30,360 nucleotides of DNA from Basidiobolus meristosporus CBS 931.73 (Eukaryota; Basidiobolomycota; Basidiobolomycetes; Basidiobolales; Basidiobolaceae): assembly GCA_002104905.1 (NCBI GenBank), contig MCFE01000851.1, forward strand, positions 1-30,360, read 5' to 3'. Below the pieces are notes generated by a model that was not told the DNA's origin, ran no database searches, and was given only the letters and a program-made list of their open reading frames with translations. This document shows positions 11,035-22,113 of the stretch, piece by piece (the stretch's first letter is position 1; each line of letters starts with the position of its first letter). The position numbers and the translations under genes are program-made.

Positions 11035-14000
11035 GGCAGTCCAACCTGTTGTGCAACTACTGCAAAAGGAAAGGACACACATCAGACTGGTACTTCAAAA
11101 AGAGAGAAAGTCAGCTGAAATAGCCTAAACATAGGTATACTGCAACAACCAAAGATAAACTATTCATATCTACACCAAATATGACCACAAGCAAGGATTC
11201 TCAGACATGGTATATACACTCTGGAACAACTCAATACTTTACAACCAAAAGATTTCTCTACCCAATATTAAAAAATTCCAATTGAGAAGACTTTTATAGC
11301 TGACAATAGAGCACATGATGCAGTGGGACAAGGAAATATCCAAGTAAACCTTAGGAGCAGTGAAGGAAGCCATACTCTTACCTTCAAAGAACTACTCTAT
11401 TTACCAGAAATAGCCAAGAACCTACTATCTGTAAGCAAGGCCTCAGCAGAAGGACTCCATTTCAACTTTGACAATTCTGGAAGCAGGATCACTAATCAAA
11501 ATGTAGCTCTTATCTCTTCAGGTAGCAGAGATCCAAATCTGTATAAAATGACTTATTTCCATCATATCTAGAAATCAATACAAGTAACTCAAATGAAGAA
11601 ACACTAATACTTTGGCACAGGAGATTTGGACACATCAATTTTGATTATTTACACAAAATGATCAAAGATCAGCCAATTTCTGGAGTAAAATTTGTTCCCT
11701 AGCTGATTTGGAGCACTATGAAGCTTGCATATATGGGAAACATGTCAGACAACCATTCAAGAGCTCCAGTTCAATTAAGACTAGGAAACAATTTAATCTA
11801 CTCACTTAGATCTGTGTGGACTTGTGCAAAATTTATCCCTAAGTAGGATGAAGTGTTTAATCACTGTTATTGATGATTATACAAGATACATGTGGGTCTA
11901 TTTCACTGAGAGTAAGAAAGAAGCTCTGTCAAAGCTAAGGGTGCTTAAAGTTGTGGCAGAGAGAGAAACTAGTGAAAAAATCAAGAAAATACTCTCTGAC
12001 AATGATGGAGAATATACCTCAGAACACTTCATCCACTTCTGCAAAACTCATGTGACAAGGCAAGAGACTACTGTGCCATACTCCCCACAGTAAAACAGAG
12101 TAGCAGGACATGCAAGCGGATCAAAAGTTGATAAGGCAAGATCCTGAGTCCATGCTCTTAAGTTATTGTATAATTTTGGGAGGAATCAGATGCCACAGCT
12201 GTAAACCTGAAAAATAGGGGTTATAGCAGAATACTTTGTGAATCTACTCCATTTGAAACATGGTATGGATACAGACCAAGTGCAGTATATTTAAGAATAC
12301 TTGGATGCATAGCTCATGCAAACATACTTCTCAGAAATCAGTCAAATTTCAAGCCAAAATGTGTAAAAAGAACATTTTTGGCCTACTGCAAAGAGATTAA
12401 AGCATACAAAGTTTAAAATATTGAGGCAAAGAAGCTGATCAAGTTCAGGAACTTCTTATTTGATGAAAATTCATGATGTTGACAGAAAATGACATCAAAT
12501 GATGACAAAAATCTGATCTTAAGTCCACTAGTTGTTAGGATTGAATCAGAGCAAAACAATGAAAGTCTTTTCACTCCAAAGGACCCTACAACCATGGTTC
12601 AGCCTGAAGCAGTGCTCAGGAATATCCCAGAAGTGATTATTCTGGCATCAAATGCCCAAAGATCCAATCAAACAAGAAATAGCTCATGCTATTTTATCAG
12701 TGGGGGTACAAACTTAGCCTATGCCTATTCAGTCCATATTGATGAGCCCCAGACTGTAAGAGAGGCCCTAAATAGCCCTCAGGCAATGTTTTGGAGATCT
12801 GCAATGATTTAGGAATATTAGGCCCTTATGGAAAATCAAACTTGGGACTTAGTCAAATTCCAACTCAACCAAAAATCAATTGATTGCCCAAGGGTCTTTA
12901 AGACAAAATACAAGGCCAATAGTACAAGTGAGAGATGCAATGCAAGACTTGTGGCCAAAGGATACTCTCAAACAAAAGGACTTGATAATACTGAGACCTT
13001 TGCACCAGTAGCTACAATTAATTCCATCAGATTAACATTGGCTATCGCAGCCAAATATTAGTTTTGTATACATCTAATGGATGTAAACTGCATTTTTGAA
13101 TGGACAACTGGATGAGAATGTGTATATGAACCAGCATGATGGGTTTGCTGACCAAGATTACCCCCATTTGGTGTGCAAGCTTAAAAAGTCTCTATATGGA
13201 CTCAAACAATCATTAAGAGCCTGGAGTTGCAAAAAAGATTTTTATTTGGAACCTTTGAGTTTGAAATGAAGTAATGCTGACTATAGTACATACTATAGGC
13301 CAGATAGAACAAGCCCAGCTCTATTAGCTCTATATGTGGATGATCTTATTATAGTCACCAATAACCTAGAAATACTGCAGAGACTAAATCCAGCCTATCC
13401 CTTGGGTAAAGATGTCCAATCTAGGAGAACTCATTTATTGCTTAGGGATAAGTTCTCTATACACAGAAGTACCCAGACTATCACCCTAGCCCAGTCCAAA
13501 TATATTCAAGATATACTAAAGAAGTACCAAATAGATGAATGTAAACTGGCTGCTACCCCAGTAGAGACAAACCTTAACTTGGTCAAAACTCAACCAAATC
13601 AAGAGAGCTTAGTGCCATCTGAAAGCCCTGACTTATCTTAGCAATCTATGATTGGCAGGCTGATGTATATCATGCTTGGAACACACTCAGATATCTCTCA
13701 TTCAGTGGGAGTTGTTAGCCAGCATGATCAGAACAATGGATCTGATCATATTGCTGCAGTTAGTAGATTTTCAAATACCTAAAAGAAACTGCTGATATCT
13801 GCTTAAGTTACACTTATAAGGATTCAGAACAGGGTTGTGTGGGGTTCTCTGATGCTGATTGGGGACAAACCTAGAAGACATATGATCCACCAAAGGAAAC
13901 ACCTTTCTTTACTGTAAAGGAACAATTTCATAGAATTCAAGAAAGCAACCAACCGTAGTACTTTCTACCACAGAGGCAGAGTATATAGCAGCCTGTGAAG

Positions 14001-14346
14001 CTATAAAAGAAGCAATGTGGATAAGGAAGCTTTTTAAAGATCTAGGCCTATGTCACAAAATGCCTATTACTTTATTTCAAGATAATCAAGGATGTATACA
14101 ATTAGGTAGAAATCCTTCTTTTAATGCTGGAACTAAGCACATAGATATTAGACATCATTTCATATGTGGAGCTTTAGAGAACAACTTAGTTAACTTAGCT
14201 TACTGTCTTACAGATCAAATGATTGCAGACATATTCACCAAACCACTAGCTATAGACAAGTCTGCATATCTTAGGTCAAAATTAGGACTAGCCAGTATAA
14301 GCACTTTGCTGAGTGGAGGTGTTGTAAAAATTTGTGATTCCAGCTA
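11035..14346 (+). pseudogene. Ty1/copia pol relic (zinc knuckle, protease, integrase, RT, RNase H)
   Basis: This is a degraded copia polyprotein in the usual copia order. A zinc knuckle CNYCKRKGHTSDWY (about 11,051) has its last Cys changed to Tyr. The protease motif reads WYIHSGTTQYF (about 11,209), with the catalytic Asp replaced by His. A pre-integrase LWHRRFGHINFDYL (about 11,611) follows. The integrase keeps IDDYTRYMWVYF and SDNDGEYTS (about 11,868 and 11,995), but the third acid in PYSPQ*NRVAG is Gly and follows a stop. The RT has FKTKYKA, NARLVAKGYSQ, ETFAPVATINSIRLTLAIAAKY and LYVDDLIIV (about 13,330; YVDD intact). The RNase H end includes FQDNQGCIQL, KHIDIRHHFI and DIFTKPL (14,080-14,260). 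Many stops and frameshifts make it inactive. Confidence 0.9.
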
Positions 14347-14620
14347 AATACTAACCTAACTTAGTCACTTATATCACAGACACTAAGCACATATATATTA
14401 GATATTGTATCATATGTGAAGCTATGGAGAATAACCTTGTAAACCAAGCTTACTCTCCTACAGATTAAATGCTTGTAGATATATTTACTGAAGCATTAGT
14501 TAGAGATAAATAGATTAACTTTGGTCACAGTTAGAACTAGTCCATATGTGCATATAGCTGAGTAGTAGTGTTGTAAAAATTTGTAATTCCACTTATATAT
14601 TCACCTTATGTAGACACTTA
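14133..14620 (+). repeat. Tandem duplication of the copia pol end plus LTR start
   Basis: Two diverged copies of about 240 bp lie head to tail: about 14,133-14,372 and about 14,373-14,620. Each contains ACTAAGCACATA.ATATTAGA, CATATGTG.AGCT, AGCTTACT.TC.TACAGAT, a GCTGAGT purine-rich tract and TGTTGTAAAAATTTGT (14,320 and 14,569). The second copy has lost the coding frame. The polypurine tract and the LTR start are therefore present twice. Confidence 0.75.
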
Positions 14621-14917
14621 GATCATCACCTTCAAATCCTAGAGAATACTAACCAAAATGCTTGTTGGGATTTACTTAAAATATTTTCATCAAAATATCA
14701 GGTACCCAGAGCATGAAAATTCTCAAAGTTGTCCAAACAGCCCCAAACTCTGCACACATGCTCTTAGGACCTTTTTAAACCTATTCTACTTGCTTATTAT
14801 GCCAAGACCATGCAAAAGTATAAATACTACTTTTACATTCAATTAATCATTAAGTGAAATACACATAATCTACTTGCTCTCCCAATCACTTCCAGCATAT
14901 CCAAGACTCTTACAACA
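14569..14917 (+). repeat. 3' LTR of the copia element
   Basis: It begins TGTTGTAA (14,569) and ends TTACAACA (14,910-14,917), a perfect 8-bp terminal inverted repeat with TG...CA ends. A TATA-like sequence TATAAATACT is at about 14,819. Its length, about 349 bp, is normal for copia. A second, partial LTR start at 14,320 belongs to the duplicated unit upstream. Confidence 0.65.
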
Positions 14918-17550
14918 CAAATGGGGTAGGAGAGCATAACAAGCCAGCTCACAGGAGCTTTGACAGCCACAGAAGATTCAATCAGAAACCATACCAATGG
15001 ATATAGATGTAATATGGTAGTACTTAACATAGGTGGAATGCTGGAAGCATATGTTTTGCCTCTACTTTTTGTAGAAAGGGCCCTTGCTAGATACTGTGCT
15101 CCATAGACAGAGAGTTGGCAACTGACCAGCAGCCTTAGTCTCACTGTCAGAGCAACCCCCTTGAAATAGGAAAATGACTTGTACCAAGACACATATCTTG
15201 TATTGAAATTAATATAGAGAAACAGCCCTGATGCATTGCAACTGACAGCAGCTATTGTGTTCTGATGATCCCCCAACTTGGGCAACAGCTAACATCATAT
15301 TAGCCACAGGCACTTTATACATCATTAGCTTGGGACAGCTTGCTCAAAAGCTGGAATTAGCACTTGCATCTTCATATATGATCACAAAAGTATCAGAAGC
15401 CATCAGAGACAAAGAGGCAAGTTTGTACAGCAAGAACTAACATTGCAGGGAGCCCCAAGCAGGAAGCACAAAAATACCATCAAGTGGAAAGAGTGCCAGA
15501 AAGCAACATGCCAATAGCAGTCCTAGCATAACCAGACCTATACAAAGAAACATGTATAACAGGATGCAAGATTCATCCTGTCTAAGTGGCAGTCTTGGTT
15601 CTGATACTGTCAAAGATAAAAGAAACGGTAAATGCTCAGAGGGGCAAGACAATTACTGAAGCTTGCAAATGTGTGCATTGGTGCTATGCTTTGCAACCTG
15701 GGTATCTGGCGTTTTGGTCAAGTAGAGTATGCAAATCACAACCAGTAGTTTGGCCAGAATACTCCAGGATTTGCTGCCCCATGAGAAATCTCCAACTTGG
15801 AGCTATCTGATAATCTTCAAACATTTTGCTGCTTCTCCATAGGCATTTTTGCAGGCATTCTGCTGGTGCTTTTCCTTCCTATTTGGCTCCAATACCTGGT
15901 GGATATAGTCAGCAGCTGATTGCCAAATTTGGTATGAGCTCCAGTTGATTTTGTGTCCTAAAGTAAGATATATCTGCTTGTCTGCCAAATGGCTAGTCCA
16001 GGATATGCCCAAAGTTGTCAGCTTTGAGAAAGCTGGAACTCAGGTGATATCATGATGGTAGGCTACTAGCCTTTTGTTAGGCTTTTTCTCTTTGGGTTCA
16101 CTATGATCTGAGCAACTATTTATGTCTATTTTCAGCTGATATCACAAAATCTGTCAAATATCATGACCAATCTAAGAGAGCTAACCTACTACTTGGAGAA
16201 TCAGTTCTCTTTAGACTAAAGTAGCTCCTTGATCACTTCAAGCCAGTCCAAGGATGAATATGATATACTCAATGAGGAATAGCCTGGTCTTGTTGGTAGA
16301 TCTAATCCAGATGAAGCATTCATATCATGTATTACAGCCTTAATAATGTGAGCAACAAGGAATTCCTAACTTTATAATGGAGTAGTTGGAGCATTTTGGT
16401 AGTGTTATGCAGACTAGACAGCTTAATATAGCATAAACCTAATAGTGTTTTGACAGCCTTATTGCAAGGTTTTGATGGTAACAATGATTCTATTACAGCC
16501 TACATTTCTTTAATAGAGCCCAACCTGCCAGTACATTGGATTGCCATTTATGATAGATATTAGAAGTTATGCAGGGCATCATTTGATGTGCCCAGCTTTA
16601 TCATCAAGTTAGACTAAGCCCACATAGAGAGCCATAAACCAGGTAGATTATTCTGTGACTAATTAATATCCTACTCTAAGAAAGCTTTACAGTGAGTGGT
16701 CCTCATGGTTTAACATCATCTGGAGAAACCCTGTATTGCTAGCAATCATCAGGACTCCACCAGTTTGGGGGATTAATAATGGCCTGCCAAACTATTAGTT
16801 GTTGAATGAATATTTAGTTTGCCTGTGACAAAATGGATAACAAAGAATGGTGAGTTGATCAAGTATCAGCTACATTGTTCAATTACTATTTAACAATCTT
16901 TGATATACTGAATTTGTTATACCTACATAGTAGCCTTGCACTGTTAAGTGGATGACAGTGAGAGCACAATATACTGGTCAACTTTTACCTTATCATTGAA
17001 ATATACCTAATCTTTAGATGGATATTGATATGTGCATGATTTGGCTTAGTATCCCCCAAGAAAAAAATAGATAACAGGCCAGCAGATTACCATCATAATA
17101 TCAGCTGAATTCCTGCCTTCTCAAAACTGGCAACTCTCCAAAACTCAGGTTCTGGCTTTTAGGCAGACTAGCAGACATATTTCCCATGAGGAGACAAGGC
17201 CAATTATCATTCATACCAAACATGGTGATCAGCTGCTCACTACTCCCACCAAAAATTGCAACTGAAAATCAGAATGGAAAACACCAGCTGAGCTTCAGGC
17301 AAAAATCAGATGATTTTCAAGGGTGAGATTTTTCATAGGGATTGGTTGTATATTGGCTAAAAGCATGGGCTTTTACCCCCCCCCCAAACACTACCCAGTG
17401 CATAGAGCTATACTTGCCTAGTTGCAGATATTTTGGTAATTAGCCTGAGATTCATTGATTATGGGAAGGTGGGGACTTGGCAAACCTCAAAAATATTGCT
17501 GTAGATATTTGTATGTCCACCAGTCATATCACATTGAGGAAGAAATTTTA
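14918..17550. other. 2.6 kb with no identified gene; probably old repeats
   Basis: The sequence is AT-rich, with frequent stops on both strands. The longest frame is a minus-strand one at 14,839-15,285 that partly overlaps the LTR and shows no domain I know. A minus-strand frame at 15,803-16,012 (containing WTSHLADKQIY and LEPNRKEKHQQ) has protein-like composition and may be a transposon scrap. A C9 run lies near 17,377. I see no RNA gene here. Confidence 0.4.
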
Positions 17551-18336
17551 GGGGCTTCTTTGGCGGCCATAATGGTTGGTGACGCAACTGGGGGGCATAT
17601 CAAAGCCGGGACATCCGTAGCTCAAAAACACATCCTAAAGTAAGCCAGATTATCTTTGAAAAGCTCAAGATAGCCCTGTATATTGAGCCAACAACTCAAC
17701 GAAAATACTCTATGACAGTATACCAAGCCATTCAAAGATCTGGATGTCTGGATGCGACCGATGAAATCTCCTACAATCCATGCCCTAGCGCACGCAGAGG
17801 GGAAATATTGACCTGTAGCAACCTACCCTCTGTACATCGGAATCCAATGATGGGATCCCATGATCTCCGCGTGCTGAAACCAGGTAAACCGGAACTCAAC
17901 GAGGCGCCATCGAGAGTTGGAAGAACACCACATCAGAGGAAGTGAGGGATTCATCGGACGTAATCATTACATGGTGGGAGGGTGATGGATTTAACTTTTT
18001 TCGGCGTGACACCAGAGTGGTCAGTATGGTGGTCATCCATGATGTCAGTCCATTGGTGGCGGACCCGGAACGGGCAGAATCCAGTTGGCGATGGCCCGAG
18101 GCTAAGACGAAAAAAGCCAGGAAGAGAAGCGGTGATGTCGCACGGCATGATCCATTCGGTAGGGAATCTTGATGGTGTGGGTTGATGTGGATGTGTACAT
18201 CGGTGCGTAGGTGATTTGTTACGGGCGCATATATATACAGGAGATCGGTTTGACGCTTGCCGCTTCCTACATTCCCATCCCTGACCTGACTGGCCCTCAG
18301 TCTCTATCTTGTCCCCCCCCCTTACGCCAAACACCC
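17551..18336. other. Upstream region of the P2X gene
   Basis: Base composition changes near 17,550 from AT-rich repeat to mixed sequence with CpG. I see no convincing gene. A minus-strand frame of 162 codons (17,951-18,439) overlaps the P2X start and first intron antisense, and looks incidental. A C9 run is at 18,312-18,320, just before the P2X start codon. Confidence 0.4.
18230..18237 (+). promoter_or_regulatory. TATA-like element for the P2X gene
   Basis: TATATATA lies about 100 nt before the ATG at 18,337. This is a similar distance to the TATA boxes of the repeat-protein genes in this window. It is a sequence match only. Confidence 0.45.
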
Positions 18337-19985
18337 ATGCTAAGCCCGGTGAAGAATTGGTGGAAAAGAGTCGACTTGGACGACTTACTTGGGTAGGTTT
18401 TGGAACGCAGTGGTTTGGCTCGCACGCCACCCTTGGCACTGGTTAACTCCCATTTTCAGTTACGACACCTTCAAGGTGGTCCACGTTCGGGACCGGCGGT
18501 TAGGCTTCACTTTCCACGGTTTTCAGATCGCCATCTTCGCCTACATCATTTACTCGGTCATACACAACCAGCTTTATCTTAAAAAGGAGTCCCCGGTTCC
18601 AGGTATAGCCTCGCTGGACGGAAACCTTACGCCCCTAGCCAACCCCATTCTACCAAGCTAACGTTGTATTGACCGTGTCTAGGGGCGATCAGGGTGTCGC
18701 TGTTAGAGCCCACCGGTGAACTTCAAACCTCCCCATACTGCCAACAAAAACCGTGCGTCTTCTGGGGAGCGAACCAGATATTGTATGTGGAAGAGAGTTG
18801 AACGAGGAATTCCCAACCGGACTGATCCCCTTCCATTTAGATATGACCCTGGTGATCAGGGGGCCACTTTTCTGACCACCCGTATCTCCACCAAAGTGTT
18901 CCCAGCCAGAGAGGGGTGCGATTTTCAGCTGCCCACCAATGCCGCCTGCAGATACAATCTACAACCATCCACCGTCTCTCCCGAGTACTACATCACGGAC
19001 CTGGATCGATACACCGTACGCGAACTTCCCTCCATCTTTCTAGTCGCCCCTCGGAACTGATCTTTCCCTCCACACAGCTTATGATCGAGCATTCAGTTCG
19101 CGGCACCGCCACGGGCATCTCCATAAGAAACGGGGAGATGTCTGGCCGACTGCTGATCACGAAGGCCAACAACCCGTATTACCAAAACGAGACCGAACTT
19201 CACTTCAGCCCCCAAACCCGGCCTCCGAGAGTTCCCGGGGACATCATTACCGTTGGGCAGCTCTTACGTGCCTCAGGAGCCGTACTGGATGGTAGGTGGA
19301 GTCCCCATGGTCGCTAATGGTCCCATTACTCACCGATTCGCACTAGCCCCCTCGGACGCACCAGGTGCGGATCAGTCCAAGGGAGAAACGTACCGTTCCT
19401 CCGGGATCGTGCTCAGCGTGGTGATCGAGTACGACAACGACGGGAGCACGAACTTCAAGTACTCCTACTCAGCGAATTACATCAAGGGAAACGAGTTCAA
19501 GGTCGAGGAAACCATATTCAACCCGACCGATGGATCCATCACCGAACTAAACCGACACGGGTAAGCGCGGTCCAGTCAGACCCACCTTCCACCACCCTGA
19601 TCCTCACCCAACCTCCTGTAGGATCCGGATCGTCTTTTCGCAGACGGGGAACATCGGGAAGTTCGACTTCATGTCCCTGCTGACGAACCTGGTGGCCTCG
19701 ATAGCGCTCCTCAAGACGGCCACCTTGCTGGTGGAGATATTCATGCTGAAGTTCCTACCGCAGCGGAAGATGTACTACGAGGCGAAGTACGAGCTTACCG
19801 AGGATTTCGACGACCTTCGTAAACGTCGGAATGGAGAGGATATCGATTTGGAGGGTCGGAAAAAACCCACCACCCTTGGACCTGGTGTCGAGGTCACCCA
19901 GCCCTCACCATGCCACACCCACTTCTCGGCGGAGCCCCTGGTCGAGCATAGAGATGACCACGTGGGCCCATCCAAAGCTGTGTGA
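18337..19985 (+). CDS. P2X-family ATP-gated cation channel, seven exons
   Basis: Exons are 18337-18392, 18460-18602, 18683-18782, 18841-19015, 19078-19291, 19347-19560 and 19622-19985. All introns are GT-AG, 55-80 nt long, and every junction keeps phase, giving 1266 nt and 421 residues. P2X receptors are trimeric channels opened by ATP; in Dictyostelium they act in the contractile vacuole. Visible features are the N-terminal YDTFKVVHVRDRRLG, TM1 (about residues 35-56), and an ectodomain with C86 and C91, DPGDQGATFLTTR, YTLMIEHSV and YRSSGIVLSVVIEY. Then come RHGIRIVFSQTGNIGKFDF, TM2 (about 318-341) and the Y-x3-K motif YYEAK (352-356) typical of P2X C-tails. The animal KxKG ATP-site motif is not evident after TM1 (GAIRVSL instead), as in some non-animal members. 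The family is known in basal fungi and is absent from Dikarya. The start is the first ATG in frame with exon 2 through intron 1. Confidence 0.88.
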
Positions 19986-20071
19986 AGGAACGAGGAACCC
20001 GAGAAATTTTGACAATCATAATAACCCCACCCCAACCATGTATTCCGCACCTTAGAACCAGAATCCCTCCG

Positions 20072-20077
20072 AATAAA
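20072..20077 (+). terminator. AATAAA, candidate poly(A) signal of the P2X gene
   Basis: AATAAA lies 87 nt after the P2X stop codon, on the coding strand. Confidence 0.5.
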
Positions 20078-20286
20078 TACCTCTTTGACCCCTATCTACG
20101 TCGTTCTCACCTTTTAGTACACCACCTGGTTCAACCGGATGATCCGGTAAAGATAGCAGTGCTGTTGAGGTGCCAGGAGGATTTCATAAGTAGGCAGCGG
20201 ACCAGGCCCTTTACCCCTCGTCCCCTATCCAATCCTCATACGATACCATGTACATACAATGGGAATATATTAATTGGAATAGCATG

Positions 20287-20292
20287 TTTATT
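20287..20292 (-). terminator. AATAAA, candidate poly(A) signal of the left repeat-protein gene
   Basis: TTTATT on the plus strand reads AATAAA on the minus strand, 84 nt after the stop of the gene ending at 20,376. Confidence 0.5.
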
Positions 20293-20375
20293 GGTATACA
20301 TCTTTGCGATCCATTGGAATGATTCAATCGGAGGCAGTACCAACAAATTACAATCAACCTATCCGGTGGCATGAC

Positions 20376-21905
20376 TCACTGCGCCCTCTTCAAGCAGATG
20401 TTCACATCGGCCTTGATGAGGCCAAGCACCTTGGCGCGTGCGACAATGTCATCGCACGACCACTTATCGGCGTCTCCCTTGGACCAGTCACTGGCTCCCT
20501 TCACCCCAAGGCAGACGTTCGCGCGGATTTTGAGTCCGAGGATGTTCAGGCGAGCCACGATGTCGTTGCACTCGTCGGAGTCGCTGTCCTCGTCACCACC
20601 TAGTCTTCCACCGCGGAGGGTGTTCTTGAGGCAAATGTTGACGTCGGCCTTGATGAGACCAAGCACCTTGGCGCGTGCAACAATGTCATCGCACGACCAC
20701 TTATCGGCATCTCCCTTGGACCAGTCACTGGCTCCCTTCACCCCAAGGCAGACATTGGCATCCACTTTGAGACCAAGCAGGCGGAGGCGAACCACGATGT
20801 CATCGCACTCGTTGTGTTCTCCATCGCCGCCACTTGGCCGTCCACCGCCGAGGACGTTCTTCAAGCAGATGTTGACGTCGGCCTTGATGAGACCAAGCAC
20901 CTTGGCGCGTGCAACAATGTCATCGCACGACCACTTGTCGGCATCTCCCTTGGACCAGCCACTGGCTCCCTTGATTCCAAGGCAGACGTTGGCGTCCACT
21001 TTGAGTCCAAGCAGGCGAAGACGAGCCACAATATCTTCACATTCATCGTAGTCTCCGTCACTGCCGCTGCTTGGCTGCACACCACCAAGGACATTCTTCA
21101 GGCAGACATTGACATCAGCCTTGATCAGGCCAAGCACCTTGGCGCGTGCAACAATGTCATCGCATGACCAGTTGTCGGCATCTCCCTTGGACCAGCCCCT
21201 GGCTCCCTTGATTCCGAGGCAGACATTGGCGTCCACCTTGAGCCCAAGTAGGCGCAGGCGGGCCACGATATCGTCACACTCATTGTAGTCGCCATTATCG
21301 CCACCGTGACCATTCTCTGGAAGGATTGACACCAAGCCATCGTTGCTACCTAGTATCGGACCAAGACACACCTTGGCGTCAACCTTGATCCCAAGAAGGC
21401 GACCAACGCGGACAAGATCCTCGCATGACCACTTGGAGTAATCGTCGTCATCATCGTGCCCGCTGCTCAGCACCCCCTTCTCTATCTTCCTTCCGAGGCA
21501 CACGTTCACGTTCGCCCGGACCTTCAGCAACTTGAGTCTGGCCACGATGCCGCGACATCTGCGCTCACTCTCCTCCTCGTCGTAATCATCGCCACGTTTC
21601 TTCAATCCTCCAATACACACATTCGCGTCGACCTTCACCCCGAGGGCCCGAACTTTGGCCACCAAGGCATCACACAACAGATCAGCTGGATCGTACAGAT
21701 CTGCCTCGTCGCTACCCCCATCTCCACCGGGACGACCCTCGCACAGGTCGAGCCCGAGGTTCGCGTGGTAACGGGTATTCAGATGGGATAACAAATCCTG
21801 GCAGTAATTCAATCCACCTGGGGGGACGTATCCTCTCTCCACGACCAAGCTGGATGCAAGAAGCGCACTGGACAGAACTAACAAAAGGCAGTTGGCGGAG
21901 AACAT
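20376..21905 (-). CDS. Secreted C-x18/19-C repeat protein, copy A (12 units)
   Basis: The intronless 509-residue protein starts at the ATG at 21,905, 100 nt after a TATA box. It has a signal peptide (MFSANCLLLVLSSALLASS) and a conserved N-terminal motif VERGYVPPGGLNYCQDL. The rest is 12 units of about 20-24 residues, each with two cysteines 18 or 19 residues apart, such as CDDIVARLRLLGLKVDANVC. From unit 5 on, two unit types alternate: (N/D)EC-DDIVARLRLLGLKVDANVCLG and WSC-DDIVARAKVLGLIKADVN(V/I)CLK. They are joined by Gly/Asp/Ser-rich linkers. One disulfide per unit would fit but is not shown. It is nearly identical to copy B on the opposite strand over about 426 residues, where I count six differences, and then diverges, ending CLKRAQ. 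I do not recognise the family; a wall, matrix or effector role is only a guess. The secreted prediction is firm from the leader. Confidence 0.85.
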   Translation of the reverse strand: MFSANCLLLVLSSALLASSLVVERGYVPPGGLNYCQDLLSHLNTRYHANLGLDLCEGRPGGDGGSDEADLYDPADLLCDALVAKVRALGVKVDANVCIGGLKKRGDDYDEEESERRCRGIVARLKLLKVRANVNVCLGRKIEKGVLSSGHDDDDDYSKWSCEDLVRVGRLLGIKVDAKVCLGPILGSNDGLVSILPENGHGGDNGDYNECDDIVARLRLLGLKVDANVCLGIKGARGWSKGDADNWSCDDIVARAKVLGLIKADVNVCLKNVLGGVQPSSGSDGDYDECEDIVARLRLLGLKVDANVCLGIKGASGWSKGDADKWSCDDIVARAKVLGLIKADVNICLKNVLGGGRPSGGDGEHNECDDIVVRLRLLGLKVDANVCLGVKGASDWSKGDADKWSCDDIVARAKVLGLIKADVNICLKNTLRGGRLGGDEDSDSDECNDIVARLNILGLKIRANVCLGVKGASDWSKGDADKWSCDDIVARAKVLGLIKADVNICLKRAQ

Positions 21906-22113
21906 TTTGCACAAGTCTATCGTCTAAGGCAGAGGCGGAGGCGGAGGAGGGGGAGGAGGATACGCTTGGTTGTTGTGTGAGGAATGAACCACCAGATGGC
22001 CGCGTTTTATACCGGACCCATCAGGCAACACCGCCCCTTAGCGCCGCGTCCAACATGACTCTAGATAATACCCGATTGGAATGCGGAGAAGCACCGATAT
22101 GGTCTAGTAGAAA
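20625..22113. repeat. Left arm of a large inverted repeat
   Basis: This arm of about 1.49 kb is inverted relative to 22,802-24,290. Paired coordinates sum to 44,915 at the start codons (21,905/23,010), at the inner edge (22,092/22,823) and at the outer edge (20,625/24,290), so there is no net indel. It contains most of copy A plus about 208 bp upstream of its ATG, including the TATA box. Confidence 0.9.
22005..22011 (-). promoter_or_regulatory. TATA box of copy A
   Basis: The plus-strand TTTTATA reads TATAAAA on the minus strand, 100 nt upstream of the ATG at 21,905. It is the mirror copy of the element at 22,904-22,910. Between it and the ATG lies a tract (about 21,926-21,959) that is pyrimidine-rich on the coding strand. 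Confidence 0.7.

Larger units (their letters stand above)
19986..20375. other. Convergent intergenic region
   Basis: This holds the 3' ends of the P2X gene (plus) and the left repeat-protein gene (minus). AATAAA candidates occur for both. The open frame across it (19,982-20,374) has no recognisable features. Confidence 0.5.

Noticed and set aside
14839-15285. 148-codon minus-strand frame after the copia LTR
   Set aside because: It partly overlaps the LTR, no domain was recognised, and the sequence around it is repeat-like.
17951-18439. 162-codon minus-strand frame overlapping the P2X start
   Set aside because: It overlaps the P2X first exon and intron antisense, has no recognisable domain, and its composition (Pro/Ser/Arg/His) looks incidental.
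18389-18661. P2X exon 2 reading through from a TTG, giving a different N-terminus (FSYDTFKVV)
   Set aside because: The GTAGGT...TTTCAG intron joins exon 1 and exon 2 in phase and gives an ATG start. The read-through frame starts at a TTG and stops at 18,661 before the rest of the domain.
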